Assembly: GCA_947502355.1 (NCBI GenBank)
Contig: CANMZP010000003.1
Span: forward strand, 1-64,000
DNA from: an uncultured Thalassotalea sp.
Lineage (GTDB): Bacteria > Pseudomonadota > Gammaproteobacteria > Enterobacterales > Alteromonadaceae
Direction of reading: 5' to 3'
Length of the DNA stretch: 64,000 bases
The first letter of the stretch is position 1; each line of letters starts with the position of its first letter. Below, one piece after another: positions 28,271 to 38,057 of this stretch. A program made the position numbers and the translations under genes. The notes below the pieces were generated by a model. The model was not told the DNA's origin. It did not search any database and saw only the letters and a list, made by a program, of their open reading frames with translations.

Positions 28271-28450
28271 GCTTAAAGCCGGTTCTTTTAATTTGAGAGC
28301 TTTTGCTACTTTCGGACGCTTTCATATATTTCCAAAAGCAGATGTTTTGGTCATGTCGTTCGTCGAATAAATTCGACGCTACCGCGAGCCTGTTTAATGT
28401 TAGCTCGGGTTTATTTTTTATGGGATCATAAAATCCCCTCTTAAGAATAC

Positions 28451-28515
28451 GCCGTAGGGGCGCAATTTATTCGCCCAATCGCTCAACGAGCGATATTCCT
28501 TGCCAACCGAGCTTA
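28451..28515. repeat. Two-hairpin dispersed repeat, copy A
   Basis: GTAGGGGCG-caatttatt-CGCCC and TCGCTC-aac-GAGCGA form two successive hairpins. The same layout (GTAGGG opening, hairpin, short spacer, hairpin, then ACCGA) occurs at 42838 and 43079 with different but compensated stems. The surrounding 28271-28708 also holds GTCGAATaaATTCGAC (about 28361) and GAGCTCaagcGAGCTC (about 28587). No gene is seen there. Confidence 0.6.
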
Positions 28516-28708
28516 AAACAATATACACCATTGTACTTTTGCTTAGTAAATATGCGCCGTCATCCTAGAATTTCTTACCCAAGGGAGCTCAAGCGAGCTC
28601 TGGGTATGAAATATCTGGGACCTCCTTTCGCATGCTGTGGGTATATTAATTTAAACGTAATATACCCGCAGTAGAACCCACCATCTTCTCGTCAAAATAC
28701 AGGCAAAA

Positions 28709-28742
28709 AAAATCCGCGTTCTGTATAGAACACGGATTTTGA
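28709..28742. terminator. Terminator of pspABC
   Basis: AAAATCCG-c-GTTC and GAAC-a-CGGATTTT pair around tgtat/ataca, with A- and T-runs on both sides. It lies about 20 bp after the pspC stop on the minus strand. Confidence 0.85.
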
Positions 28743-28762
28743 TTTTTTGCTAAGCGTTTAAC

Positions 28763-29194
28763 TTAAAGCTTATTGATTTCTCTTGAAACCGTGAACTCAG
28801 CAGAAGTCACGTAACGTTCCATACCGCGAAGCTCTTTTTCTAGCTTGCTAAATTTAAGGTTAATATCTCGAATGGCTTTCTTCGGTGGTTCACCTTCTTG
28901 CCAAATACGTGATTTAACTTTTATCGATTCACCAAAAACTTCAGCGTTGTTCTCCGACTCAGCGTATTTCGCGCTTTTCTTACTGGTTACTCGACCCGGT
29001 GCTTTATCAAGAATGAACCAACCGGCAATGTATAAAATAACAAACCATCCCATACCCAGCAGTACACCAGATACCACCAAAATGCGAACTAACCACGCTT
29101 CCCATCCAAAATAATGTGCAAGGCCGGCACACACCCCAGCAATTTTCCCTTTGGCGGGGTCACGAAACAATTCACCTTTTGATTTAAAGCTCAT
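28763..29194 (-). CDS. pspC: Phage shock protein C
   Basis: 143 residues from the ATG at 29194, which overlaps the pspB stop (TAATG). The N-terminal PspC domain contains LFRDPAKGKIAGVCAGLAHY, followed by a hydrophobic helix region (about 35-62) and a C-terminal coiled coil with LSKLEKEL-like heptads. PspC is an inner-membrane sensor that, with PspB, draws PspA away from PspF when the membrane is damaged. It is a little longer than E. coli PspC (119). Confidence 0.93.
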   Translation of the reverse strand: MSFKSKGELFRDPAKGKIAGVCAGLAHYFGWEAWLVRILVVSGVLLGMGWFVILYIAGWFILDKAPGRVTSKKSAKYAESENNAEVFGESIKVKSRIWQEGEPPKKAIRDINLKFSKLEKELRGMERYVTSAEFTVSREINKL

Positions 29195-29421
29195 TACTTT
29201 TCTCTCCAATCCGGCGATTCAGCATCTAAAATAGCTTCAAGTGTTTGAATGCGAGCTGACATTTTATCGGCAGCTTCCGACAATTCGGTTAACTGCTGGT
29301 ATTCATCTTCTGATAAGCCCTGGCTAATTTGACGCTTTGATTTGTAGTGTAAAATCAACCAAATTGGGGCAACGATCACCATAAAAATTATAATTGGTGC
29401 CATTAAAATATCTGGGTCCAT
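29194..29421 (-). CDS. pspB: Phage shock protein B
   Basis: 75 residues, the PspB length. One N-terminal membrane helix (LMAPIIIFMVIVAPIWLILHY) is followed by a leucine-heptad coiled coil (LSEAADKMSARIQTLEAIL). It works with PspC as membrane sensor of the phage-shock response. It lies 80 bp after pspA and is translationally coupled to pspC. Confidence 0.93.
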   Translation of the reverse strand: MDPDILMAPIIIFMVIVAPIWLILHYKSKRQISQGLSEDEYQQLTELSEAADKMSARIQTLEAILDAESPDWREK

Positions 29422-29501
29422 CGAGTATCTCCTTAAACGTTACGTCTACTCTTTTACTTATAATACTTTTACATTTTTAAAAGTATAGTTTCAATAAGCG
29501 T

Positions 29502-30185
29502 TTATTTTTCAGCGCCTTGGTCTTTTTTTCCTGCCGCCATCTTGGCTTTTAGGGCTTCTAGCTCGCTGTCGATTTCATCACTTGCTTGTAGCTCTTCGAT
29601 TTCATCGGATAACGATTTTTTACCAAGGTCATAAGCATCGACTTGTGACTCTAAATCATCAATTTTACGCTCGTAGCGATCAAAGCGGCTTAATGCGTCA
29701 TCCACTTTGTTGCTGTCTAACGTGCTTTTAACTTTTAGACGAGAGCTCGCTGTTTTGCCACGTAAAATAATGGCTTTTTGACGGGCTTTAGCATCAGCAA
29801 GCTTTTCTTGCAGCTGACTAATTTCATCTTGCAATTTAGCAATGTGCTCATCAAAGTGCGATAACTCTTCGGCCAGCGATTGTGCCGCTTCTTGACACTT
29901 GTTTTTCTCAAGTAAAGCACCACGTGCTAAATCGTCACGACCTTTACTTAATGCCAGTTCGGCTTTGTCTTGCCATTTTTCAACATCCGCTTGTAAGCGG
30001 GCTTGTTGACGCGTTAGATCTTTCTTATCGGCCAGCGTTTTCGCTGAAGTAGAACGAACTTCTACTAAAGTGTCTTCCATCTCTTGAATGATAAGACGAA
30101 CCATTTTTTCCGGATCTTCAGCTTTATCTAATAAGCTATTAATGTTTGAATTAATGATATCTGTAAATCTTGAAAATACACCCAT
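29502..30185 (-). CDS. pspA: Phage shock protein A
   Basis: 227 residues, as in E. coli (222). It starts MGVFSRFTDIINSNINSLLD, the membrane-binding amphipathic helix, and continues as an almost unbroken coiled coil of the PspA/IM30 (ESCRT-III-like) family. It binds stressed inner membrane and also inhibits PspF. First gene of pspABC, divergent from pspF with about 200 bp between them. Confidence 0.96.
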   Translation of the reverse strand: MGVFSRFTDIINSNINSLLDKAEDPEKMVRLIIQEMEDTLVEVRSTSAKTLADKKDLTRQQARLQADVEKWQDKAELALSKGRDDLARGALLEKNKCQEAAQSLAEELSHFDEHIAKLQDEISQLQEKLADAKARQKAIILRGKTASSRLKVKSTLDSNKVDDALSRFDRYERKIDDLESQVDAYDLGKKSLSDEIEELQASDEIDSELEALKAKMAAGKKDQGAEK

Positions 30186-30243
30186 AATATCGTCCTCATG
30201 TATCCTATAATTGTAAATAGTAAATTAACACTGGTATTTACTA

Positions 30244-30260
30244 TTCATTATTGATGCCAA
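30244..30260 (-). promoter_or_regulatory. Possible sigma-54 promoter of pspA
   Basis: The minus strand reads TTGGCAT at the -24 position and, at correct spacing, ATGAA at -12. The -24 element matches the consensus TGGCAC well, while the -12 (consensus TTGCW) is poor. A start about 49 nt before pspA would fit. PspF-dependent psp promoters are sigma-54 in other bacteria. Confidence 0.4.
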
Positions 30261-30384
30261 CTTTACAATACACATTTAAAGCTTTGAAAAACAACAATAA
30301 AATATTTTATAAAAAAGACTTCTCTCAAACAGGCTAATGAAATACACTATTTATTAGTGAAAAAAACCAACTATTAGGTTAGCT

Positions 30385-31482
30385 ATGACCCGCTTCAAAC
30401 AACAAGATAATCTTATCGGTCAATCCAACAGTTTTTTAGAAGTCCTTGAGCATATATCTCAAGTAGCACCTTTGGCCAAACCGGTATTAATTATTGGTGA
30501 ACGCGGTACCGGTAAAGAGCTTGTCGCTGCCCGCCTTCATTACTTATCAAAACGCTGGGACCAATCTTATTTAAAATTAAATTGTGCTGCGTTAAATGAA
30601 AACTTACTCGAAAGTGAGCTGTTTGGCCACGAAGGCGGCGCCTTTACGGGGGCGAACAAACGTCATGAAGGCCGTTTTGAGCGGGCCAATGGCGGTACCT
30701 TATTCTTAGATGAGTTAGCCAATACGTCCGGTTTAATTCAAGAAAAGTTACTGCGCGTGGTTGAATACGGCGAATTTGAACGAGTCGGTGGCAGCAAAAC
30801 CGTTAAAAGTGATGTGCGCTTAATTGCCGCAACCAACGAAGACTTACCGGCACTTGCCGATAAAGGCGAGTTTCGTGCCGATTTACTCGACCGACTGGCA
30901 TTTGATGTTATAACTTTGCCGCCCCTGCGTGAGCGAATGGAAGATATTCTTATTCTTGCCGAGCACTTCGCCATCAATATGGCGCGAGAATTAGATTTTG
31001 AACTTTTTAGTGGCTTTACTGAAAAGGTAAAACGCACCATGCTTGCTTACCACTGGCCGGGCAACATTCGTGAATTAAAAAACGTTGTCGAACGAAGTGT
31101 GTATCGCCACAACAATCCGCATGTACCGGTAAGTGAATTGGTTATTGATCCATTTGAATCACCATTTAGGCCGAACAAACGGGTTAAAACACAAGATAGA
31201 CAAGCAACAAACGTTGATGAGGCTCAACTTGAGCAACAACAAGAGCAACAAAGTGAAAGCCAAGCCAAAGCAATCAATGTTACAATGTCGGCTACCCAGT
31301 TTCCGGTTTCGTTAAAAGACTTGTCGCAAAACTATGAAATTGACTTAATCAAAGAAGCCCTTGCCAGCTGTCAATTTAATCAAAAGAAAACAGCAGAAGC
31401 GTTAAAATTAACCTATCATCAACTGAGAGGTTATTTAAAGAAATACAACCTATTAGAAAGCAATGAATCTGATGAAAGCTAA
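30385..31482 (+). CDS. pspF: PspF, sigma-54 activator of the phage-shock genes
   Basis: 365 residues. There is no N-terminal receiver domain; the AAA+ domain begins at once (NLIGQSNSFLEVLEHIS). It has Walker A GERGTGKE (about 35), the sigma-54 contact loop GAFTGA (about 90), Walker B GGTLFLDE (about 107) and a C-terminal Fis-type helix-turn-helix. It activates pspABC and is held in check by PspA. E. coli PspF has 325 residues; the extra length is a Gln-rich linker (QQQEQQSESQ) before the HTH. Its end overlaps the sapA start by 20 nt. Confidence 0.95.
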   Translation: MTRFKQQDNLIGQSNSFLEVLEHISQVAPLAKPVLIIGERGTGKELVAARLHYLSKRWDQSYLKLNCAALNENLLESELFGHEGGAFTGANKRHEGRFERANGGTLFLDELANTSGLIQEKLLRVVEYGEFERVGGSKTVKSDVRLIAATNEDLPALADKGEFRADLLDRLAFDVITLPPLRERMEDILILAEHFAINMARELDFELFSGFTEKVKRTMLAYHWPGNIRELKNVVERSVYRHNNPHVPVSELVIDPFESPFRPNKRVKTQDRQATNVDEAQLEQQQEQQSESQAKAINVTMSATQFPVSLKDLSQNYEIDLIKEALASCQFNQKKTAEALKLTYHQLRGYLKKYNLLESNESDES

Positions 31483-33109
31483 TCCCAAATTGGTAACGAC
31501 TCTGTTGAGTTTGTTTACCTTGTTATTCCTTGCTGGCTGCGACAACATAAAACAAGAGTCGGTTTTTACTGAAGGCCTTATTTATTGCTCTGAAGGTGCG
31601 CCTACTACCTTTAACCCGCAATTAGTGACCTCGGGTACGACAATCGATGCGACCTCAAAACAGCTTTATAATCGCTTGCTGGATTTTGATAATGATGATT
31701 TTTCCAAAATACCGGCCTTAGCCAAGTCTTGGCATGTCACCACCGACGGCAAAATCATCACCTTTTATTTACGCAAAGACGTGCCATTTCACCAAACCGA
31801 TTATTTTACCCCGACAAGATATATGAATGCCGATGATGTGCTCTTTAGTTTTAATCGCATTCTGGATGAAAACCACCCTTTTCATGCTTCTGCGGGGGGT
31901 AAATTTCCATTTTTTAAAGGGGTTAACTTTGCTCAAGTTGTTAACCGCCTTGAAAAAGTTGACGAACATACCATTCGCTTTGTATTAAATTACCCAGACA
32001 GCGCGTTTCTAGCAAACCTCGCAGCGCCGTTCTCGGTCATTTTATCTGCCGAATATGGCCAACAAATTTTAGATTATAATGACTCGAATCGATTAAACGA
32101 GCTTGATAACTCGCCGATTGGTACGGGGCCATTTAAATTCAAAGAGTTTCGTAACCACGCCGTTTTACGTTTTACCAAACACGATGATTATTGGCGCCAA
32201 GAAGTTGAAATTGAACAACTGATTTTTAATATCTCCCCCAGTAACACCGGGCGATTAACAAAACTTTTAACCCATGAGTGTGATGTAATTTCCTATCCTA
32301 TTGCACCTGAAATCATTATTAATCGTGAAGACTTGATTCTAGAAGAGGTCACCTCGTTTAATGTGGCGTTTTTAGCTTTTAATACCCAACGAGCCCCCTT
32401 TGATAACTTCCTAGTCAGAAAAGCCATAGCGCATGCGATCAATCGTGAGGCCATCATAAGCGCGGTGTATTTTGATCAGGCCGAAATAGCCGACTCATTA
32501 CTCCCACAAGCCTCTTGGGGGTTTACCGACTCCATCCCTCGTCTGCCATTTGATATTGAAAGAGCCAAAGCATTGCTTAACGACGCGGGCTTAAGTGAAG
32601 GGTTTAGTTTTGACCTTTGGGCAATGCCAGTACAACGTGCTTATAACCCAAACGCACTGAAAATGGCTAAACTCATCAAAGCCGATTTGGCGCAAGTTGG
32701 TATTGAGGTCAACATTATTACCTATGAGTGGAGTACCTTTTTGCGTAGGCTCGCCAGATCAGAGCATCAATCGGTGTTAATTGGTTGGTCGGCCGATCAC
32801 CCCGACCCAGATAACTTCTTTTCACCACTATTAAGTTGTAACTCAATAGAAACTGGCCGAAACAGGGCTTTTTGGTGTCATCCAGAATTTGATGATTTGC
32901 TAAGCAGTGCCTTACTGACCACAGACACCGACAAAAGACGGGACTTATACATCGAGGCTCAGCATATTCTGGCCAAAAACATCCCACTATTTCCCATTGC
33001 GCATTCAAAACGTTCGCAAGCCAAGCAAGCTCAAATAAGTGGCTCTATTCTTACGCCTTTTGGCGGGATAAGTTTTGAAGATGTAAAAAAAGAGGCTGTA
33101 AAACAATAA
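31463..33109 (+). CDS. sapA: SapA-like substrate-binding lipoprotein
   Basis: 548 residues, family 5 extracellular solute-binding protein (DppA/OppA/SapA type). The lipobox LFLAGC (about residues 21-26) marks a lipoprotein. Motifs of the family include the peptide-binding block PIGTGPFKF. It starts inside the 3' end of pspF; an alternative ATG nine bases later (31472) is equally possible. First gene of the complete sapABCDF operon, an ABC importer linked in enterobacteria to antimicrobial-peptide resistance and putrescine handling. The substrate here is inferred only. Confidence 0.9.
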   Translation: MNLMKANPKLVTTLLSLFTLLFLAGCDNIKQESVFTEGLIYCSEGAPTTFNPQLVTSGTTIDATSKQLYNRLLDFDNDDFSKIPALAKSWHVTTDGKIITFYLRKDVPFHQTDYFTPTRYMNADDVLFSFNRILDENHPFHASAGGKFPFFKGVNFAQVVNRLEKVDEHTIRFVLNYPDSAFLANLAAPFSVILSAEYGQQILDYNDSNRLNELDNSPIGTGPFKFKEFRNHAVLRFTKHDDYWRQEVEIEQLIFNISPSNTGRLTKLLTHECDVISYPIAPEIIINREDLILEEVTSFNVAFLAFNTQRAPFDNFLVRKAIAHAINREAIISAVYFDQAEIADSLLPQASWGFTDSIPRLPFDIERAKALLNDAGLSEGFSFDLWAMPVQRAYNPNALKMAKLIKADLAQVGIEVNIITYEWSTFLRRLARSEHQSVLIGWSADHPDPDNFFSPLLSCNSIETGRNRAFWCHPEFDDLLSSALLTTDTDKRRDLYIEAQHILAKNIPLFPIAHSKRSQAKQAQISGSILTPFGGISFEDVKKEAVKQ

Positions 33110-33110
33110 C

Positions 33111-34139
33111 ATGCTTTACTTTACATTAAGACGATTATACCTACTCTCTTTCACACTGCTGATGTTAAGCATTGTGTCCTTTAGTTTAAGCTATTTATTT
33201 CCCGGTGATATCATTGTTAACTTAAGCGGTATTACCAACCCAACCCTAGAACAACGTATAGAATTAAATGCCCTTTATAAAATGGATGATTCGGTATTTC
33301 ATCAATATTTCGCCTATATAAAACAAGTAGTAAATGGCAACCTGGGTATCTCAATGTTTAACAATGCACCGATTGTTGATGAAATGAATACGTATTTGCC
33401 AGCAACCATTGAGTTATGTGTTACGGCCTTATTTATTGCGACGATTTTTGGCGTAACATTAGGGTTTATTGCGGCTATTTTCCACAATAAATGGATTGAT
33501 AAAATCATTCTGGCGTTTGCCATGATTGGTTATTCAATCCCAGCATTTTGGCTAGCCCTTATTTTGATCGTAATATTTTCAATTTTATTATCCTGGTTCC
33601 CATCCAGTGGCCAAATTAACCTACTATTTGACGTAAAAGAGGTCACTAGCTTCATTTTTATTGATATTTGGTTTAGTGATATTGATGACAAATGGTTGGC
33701 CTTTCAGGATGCCCTACGTCATATCTTTTTACCGGCCATTACCGTTGCGGTAACCCCGATGACAATTTTTATTCGATTATCACGGACCTCCATGCTCAAT
33801 GTTCTGGACTCAAACTACATTAAAGCGGCACGGGCAAAGGGGCTTAGCAACGTAAAGATTATTTATCATCATGGTATTCGAAACGCCTTAGTGCAGATCA
33901 TTCGTCAAATGGGGATGCATTTTGCGCACTTGGTGAGTGTGGTAATGATTGCCGAGGTTGTATTTGACTGGCAAGGCATTGGCAGTTGGCTAATAAACAG
34001 TATTTTCCAGCGTGACTATACGGCCATTCAGGGCGGACTCATCGCCATGGCGACGTTTACATTCTTAATTAACATTTTCGCGGACATTCTTTATGTCACA
34101 TTAAACCCGATTGAAAGGTATAAGCGTCATGGCGCGTGA
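33111..34139 (+). CDS. sapB: SapB-like ABC transporter permease
   Basis: 342 residues with about six membrane helices and the permease EAA-type loop (SNYIKAARAKGLSNVKI). It begins 1 bp after sapA and overlaps sapC by 11 bp. An insertion around residues 160-200 makes it longer than E. coli SapB (321). Confidence 0.92.
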   Translation: MLYFTLRRLYLLSFTLLMLSIVSFSLSYLFPGDIIVNLSGITNPTLEQRIELNALYKMDDSVFHQYFAYIKQVVNGNLGISMFNNAPIVDEMNTYLPATIELCVTALFIATIFGVTLGFIAAIFHNKWIDKIILAFAMIGYSIPAFWLALILIVIFSILLSWFPSSGQINLLFDVKEVTSFIFIDIWFSDIDDKWLAFQDALRHIFLPAITVAVTPMTIFIRLSRTSMLNVLDSNYIKAARAKGLSNVKIIYHHGIRNALVQIIRQMGMHFAHLVSVVMIAEVVFDWQGIGSWLINSIFQRDYTAIQGGLIAMATFTFLINIFADILYVTLNPIERYKRHGA

Positions 34140-35019
34140 TAATATTTATTTAGAGGAAGAGTTTCCGACTCCCATAAAACAGCTATGGCTAACGTTCAGT
34201 CGAACGCCCGTGGTGATGCTGGCTTTTATTTGTTACCTGTTTTTGTTTGTTATGGCGATTATTGGCCAGTTTATTACCCCACATGATGCGCTGGAAATTG
34301 GCGACAAACTGTTATTCCCACCCGCTTGGTCTGATGAAGGCGATGTAGAACATTTGTTAGGGACAGACAGTCTTGGTAGAGATATGCTGTCTAGGTTATT
34401 GCATGGTGCGTCTTTAACCTTTGGGTTAAGCTTTGTTATCGTTATTATTTCGATGTTCATTGGTATCATCATTGGCAGCTTCTCGGCCATAACCCGCGGC
34501 GTAAAGTCGAGTGTATCGACTCACTTTTTAGATGTTATTTTATCTATCCCTTCTTTGTTATTGGCGATTATCGTTATTGCTATCTTAGGCCCGGGGCTGG
34601 ATAACATTTTATGGGCCATTATTTTGGTGACCATTCCTCAATTTGTGCATGTTACTCGTGATGCCATAAAAGAGGAGCAGCGCAAAGGCTATGTGCTTAT
34701 TCCCATTCTGGATGGGGCTTCAGAGCTGCGGGTATTAATTACCTCTATTTACCCAAACATTATCGATAAGATCATCATCCAAATGACCTTGTCACAATCG
34801 GCTGCCATTTTAGATATTGCCGCCCTTGGCTTCTTAGGCCTTGGTGCTCCCATTCCAATGCCGGAATGGGGGGCGATGCTAGCCGACTCTCTTGATTTAT
34901 TTTACATCGCGCCATGGACCACTTACTTACCAGGTTTAACGATTTTATTTACCGTTGTGGTAACCAACTTAGTTGGTGAAGGTTTGCGTCATTCACTGAA
35001 ATTACAGAAGGCGAACTAA
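34129..35019 (+). CDS. sapC: SapC-like ABC transporter permease
   Basis: 296 residues from the ATG at 34129, exactly the E. coli SapC length; an upstream in-frame TTG at 34111 is less likely. An N-terminal membrane helix (about 27-47) is followed by a large periplasmic loop with GTDSLGRDMLSRLLHG, typical of DppC/SapC permeases, then five helices. Its stop overlaps the sapD start (TAATG). Confidence 0.93.
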   Translation: MARDNIYLEEEFPTPIKQLWLTFSRTPVVMLAFICYLFLFVMAIIGQFITPHDALEIGDKLLFPPAWSDEGDVEHLLGTDSLGRDMLSRLLHGASLTFGLSFVIVIISMFIGIIIGSFSAITRGVKSSVSTHFLDVILSIPSLLLAIIVIAILGPGLDNILWAIILVTIPQFVHVTRDAIKEEQRKGYVLIPILDGASELRVLITSIYPNIIDKIIIQMTLSQSAAILDIAALGFLGLGAPIPMPEWGAMLADSLDLFYIAPWTTYLPGLTILFTVVVTNLVGEGLRHSLKLQKAN

Positions 35020-36008
35020 TGAATTTACTTGATGTTAAAAATTTAAGCATTCGTTTAACCACTTCATTAGATGAAATTTTGGTGGTGGATCGTGTTTCAC
35101 TCACCTTAAAAGAAGGTGAATTTAGAGGCTTGGTAGGTGAGTCTGGTTCAGGAAAGTCAATTTTTGCGCAAGCCCTATTTTGGCTTCTCGACGATAAATG
35201 GACAATCAGTGCCGATCGCTTTCACTGGCAGGGACAAGATTTACTGCGTCTCCCCATAGAAGAGCGCAAAAAGATCATCACCAAAGATGTGGCCATGATT
35301 TTCCAAGAGCCGATGAGTTGTTTGGATCCTACCACCACCATTGGCTATCAAATTGAAGAAGCACTGGATGACAGCGAATTTAGCGGTTTCTTTTGGCAAC
35401 GCGCTAAACAGCGCAAACAAGCCGCGGTTAAGTTGCTGCATAAAGTTGGGATAAAACAACATAGCATTTGTATCAACAGTTACCCTCACCAGTTAACAAA
35501 CGCCTTGTGTCAGCGTGTAATGATTGCCATTGCGTTAGCCAAACGCCCCAAGTTATTAATTGCCGATGAGCCTACCGCGGCAATGGAGACAACCAATCAA
35601 GGGCAAATATTCCGTTTGTTATCGAGTTTAAACCAGCTTAAAAACATGTCTATTTTGCTCATTTCACATGAGCTAGAAAAAATCAGTCATTGGACGGATA
35701 GATTAACCGTAATGTATTCGGGGCAATTTGTTGAAGCGGGCACCACCGAGCAAATATTTAAAACGCCGTTTCACCCTTACACCAAAGCGTTATTATCAAG
35801 CTCGCCGAAATTAAGTAAGCACTTGGCCAAAAAAACACGATTAGAAACCCTGCCCGGTACCATACCCGTTTTGCAGCATTTACCCATAGGCTGTCGCCTA
35901 GGCCCTCGGTGTCCGAACGCGCAAAAACATTGTGTTACAGCCCCGCAAATTCGTAACTTCCAAGGCCATTTAGTCAGCTGTCACTTTTCGCATCGCAGGG
36001 ATTATTAA
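35019..36008 (+). CDS. sapD: SapD-like ABC transporter ATPase
   Basis: 329 residues (E. coli 330). Walker A is GESGSGKS (about 40-47) and Walker B is LLIADEPTAA. The usual LSGGQ signature is degenerate here (HQLTNALCQRVMI), as is common in SapD. The C-terminal oligopeptide/dipeptide transporter domain contains the Cys-rich block CRLGPRCPNAQKHC, which may bind an Fe-S cluster as in DppD-type ATPases. Confidence 0.93.
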   Translation: MNLLDVKNLSIRLTTSLDEILVVDRVSLTLKEGEFRGLVGESGSGKSIFAQALFWLLDDKWTISADRFHWQGQDLLRLPIEERKKIITKDVAMIFQEPMSCLDPTTTIGYQIEEALDDSEFSGFFWQRAKQRKQAAVKLLHKVGIKQHSICINSYPHQLTNALCQRVMIAIALAKRPKLLIADEPTAAMETTNQGQIFRLLSSLNQLKNMSILLISHELEKISHWTDRLTVMYSGQFVEAGTTEQIFKTPFHPYTKALLSSSPKLSKHLAKKTRLETLPGTIPVLQHLPIGCRLGPRCPNAQKHCVTAPQIRNFQGHLVSCHFSHRRDY

Positions 36009-36011
36009 TCG

Positions 36012-36779
36012 ATGAGCAGTTTAATCGAAGTTAAAAACCTGAGTAAGCGCTATAAAACCAAATCCAGCTGGTTTAAGACCGAGTACACCGAGGTATTGCA
36101 ACCGATATCCTTTAAATTGGAATCGAAAGAAACCTTGGCGGTGATTGGTGAAACCGGTTCAGGCAAGTCAACTTTAGCCAAATTATTGGTGGGAGCGGCT
36201 AGACCAACGACAGGCGAAATCATGCTAAATGGTCAGTTATTACAAACGGGTAATTTTAAGCAACGTTGCCAACATGTGCGCATGATATTCCAAAACGCCG
36301 GTGATACGTTAAACCCGAGTTTAACCATAAGACAGCAGCTAGAAGAGCCCTTGCTGCTAAATACCGACTTAAATATTGATGAACGCACGGCAACCATCCG
36401 CTCAACCCTACAAAAAGTAGGATTGCTTGCTGATCATATGCACTTTTACCCGCATATGTTCTCTGGTGGACAAAAGCAACGGATCTCACTGGCTAGAGCC
36501 ATTATATTAAAGCCACAACTGGTTATTCTTGATGAAGCGTTGGCTTCACTGGATTTATCGGTTCGAGCACAAATGATTAACTTATTATTGGATCTGCAAG
36601 AGCAAATGGGACTGGCCTATTTACTTATCTCACATGATGTAGACATTGTTCGTCATTTTAGTGACAAACTGATGGTTATTGCAGATGGTAAGGTTGTAGA
36701 GTATGGCATTACCACGGAATTACTCGCCAACCCGAAAAGTGATTACACCCGTAAATTGGTGCTCTCTCACGCTAATTAG
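36012..36779 (+). CDS. sapF: SapF-like ABC transporter ATPase
   Basis: 255 residues. Walker A GETGSGKST (about 43-51), signature FSGGQKQR and Walker B LVILDEALASLD are all intact, in contrast to SapD. Last gene of sapABCDF, starting 3 bp after sapD; followed by a shared terminator with the convergent tsaD. Confidence 0.93.
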   Translation: MSSLIEVKNLSKRYKTKSSWFKTEYTEVLQPISFKLESKETLAVIGETGSGKSTLAKLLVGAARPTTGEIMLNGQLLQTGNFKQRCQHVRMIFQNAGDTLNPSLTIRQQLEEPLLLNTDLNIDERTATIRSTLQKVGLLADHMHFYPHMFSGGQKQRISLARAIILKPQLVILDEALASLDLSVRAQMINLLLDLQEQMGLAYLLISHDVDIVRHFSDKLMVIADGKVVEYGITTELLANPKSDYTRKLVLSHAN

Positions 36780-36806
36780 CCTAAACAAGCACGAAATGAA
36801 CCACAT

Positions 36807-36834
36807 AAAAAACGCAGCTACGGCTGCGTTTCTC
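36807..36834. terminator. Bidirectional terminator between sapF and tsaD
   Basis: AACGCAGC-tacg-GCTGCGTT is a perfect 8-bp stem between convergent genes, with A's on the left and a T-rich stretch on the right. Confidence 0.88.
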
Positions 36835-36851
36835 TTATATGGTGTAAAGCT

Positions 36852-37865
36852 TTATACCGGGTCTAAGCTGTCTAAAGGCCAGCGCGGGTTAGCTTTAAAG
36901 GTTAAGTCGGTGTGCACACCAGACTTTAAGCGTTGCATGCCAGCAAAAGCTATCATGGCACCGTTATCGGTACAATACTCGGGTCTTGGGTAAAACACTT
37001 CACCGTTTAGCTTTTTCATTACTGTCGCCAGTTTATTGCGTAACGACACATTAGCGCTCACGCCACCGGCTATCACCAATCGATTGAGTTTACATTGCTC
37101 TAATGCGCGGCGACATTTAATGGCCAGTGTATCGATTACCGCTTCTTGGAAGGCATAAGCGATATCCGCTTTGGTTTGGTCACTGTCATCGGTTTTCTTA
37201 ATGGTGGTTGCCGCTGCAGTTTTTAAACCAGAAAAGCTAAAGTTTAAGCCTGGGCGGTCTGTCATTGGTCTTGGAAATTTAAAACGACCTGGGGTGCCAT
37301 CTTCGGCCATCTTCGCCAATACGGGGCCACCTGGGTAATCTAATCCTAATAATTTAGCAGTTTTGTCGAAGGCTTCACCGGCGGCATCATCGACCGACTC
37401 GCCCAGTAATTCATATTCACCAATGCCATCTACGCGCACCAACATGGTATGCCCACCGGAAACCAGTAACGCAACAAATGGAAACTCTGGCACATTTTCT
37501 TCAAGCATCGGTGCCAATAAATGCCCTTCCATATGGTGTACCGGTACCGCAGGTAAATCCCAACCATAAGCCAATGAACGGCCAATTGAACAACCAACTA
37601 ATAAAGCCCCAACAAGGCCAGGGCCTGCTGTATAGGCCACACCATCAAGATCTTTTGGGGTTAAACCCGCTTCATTTAAGGCTTCTTTTATTAAAGGTAT
37701 GGTTTTACGAACATGATCCCTTGAGGCAAGCTCAGGCACGACCCCACCGTAATCGGCGTGTACGGCGATTTGTGAAAATAAGCGATGCGCCATAATGCCT
37801 TTATCTTCATCATAAATGGCAATGCCGGTTTCATCACAAGAGGTTTCTATACCCAAAATTCGCAT
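36852..37865 (-). CDS. tsaD: tRNA threonylcarbamoyltransferase subunit TsaD
   Basis: 337 residues from the ATG at 37865, identical in length to E. coli TsaD and beginning [17 protein letters not shown]; an in-frame TTG 15 bases upstream is not needed. It has the metal-binding HMEGH motif (about 111-115) and the ASKH/actin-like nucleotide-binding fold ([12 protein letters not shown]). With TsaB, TsaC and TsaE it makes t6A37 on ANN-decoding tRNAs. It is divergent from rpsU, as in E. coli. Confidence 0.97.
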   Translation of the reverse strand: MRILGIETSCDETGIAIYDEDKGIMAHRLFSQIAVHADYGGVVPELASRDHVRKTIPLIKEALNEAGLTPKDLDGVAYTAGPGLVGALLVGCSIGRSLAYGWDLPAVPVHHMEGHLLAPMLEENVPEFPFVALLVSGGHTMLVRVDGIGEYELLGESVDDAAGEAFDKTAKLLGLDYPGGPVLAKMAEDGTPGRFKFPRPMTDRPGLNFSFSGLKTAAATTIKKTDDSDQTKADIAYAFQEAVIDTLAIKCRRALEQCKLNRLVIAGGVSANVSLRNKLATVMKKLNGEVFYPRPEYCTDNGAMIAFAGMQRLKSGVHTDLTFKANPRWPLDSLDPV

Positions 37866-38057
37866 AAATTGTTTGTCCAAAGCTAAATTTTATCGGATCA
37901 TAGCGCCCTAAAACATTTTTCACCACATGTTTTACACAATATTTTGATTTAAAACTTTACATACGGGCCATGATCGGATTAAAATGCCGCACCAATTTTA
38001 ATCAGCTTGGTTAAATTTTACCAAGCGTCGCAAAATTCACTAGAGGTGAGAGGCAAA

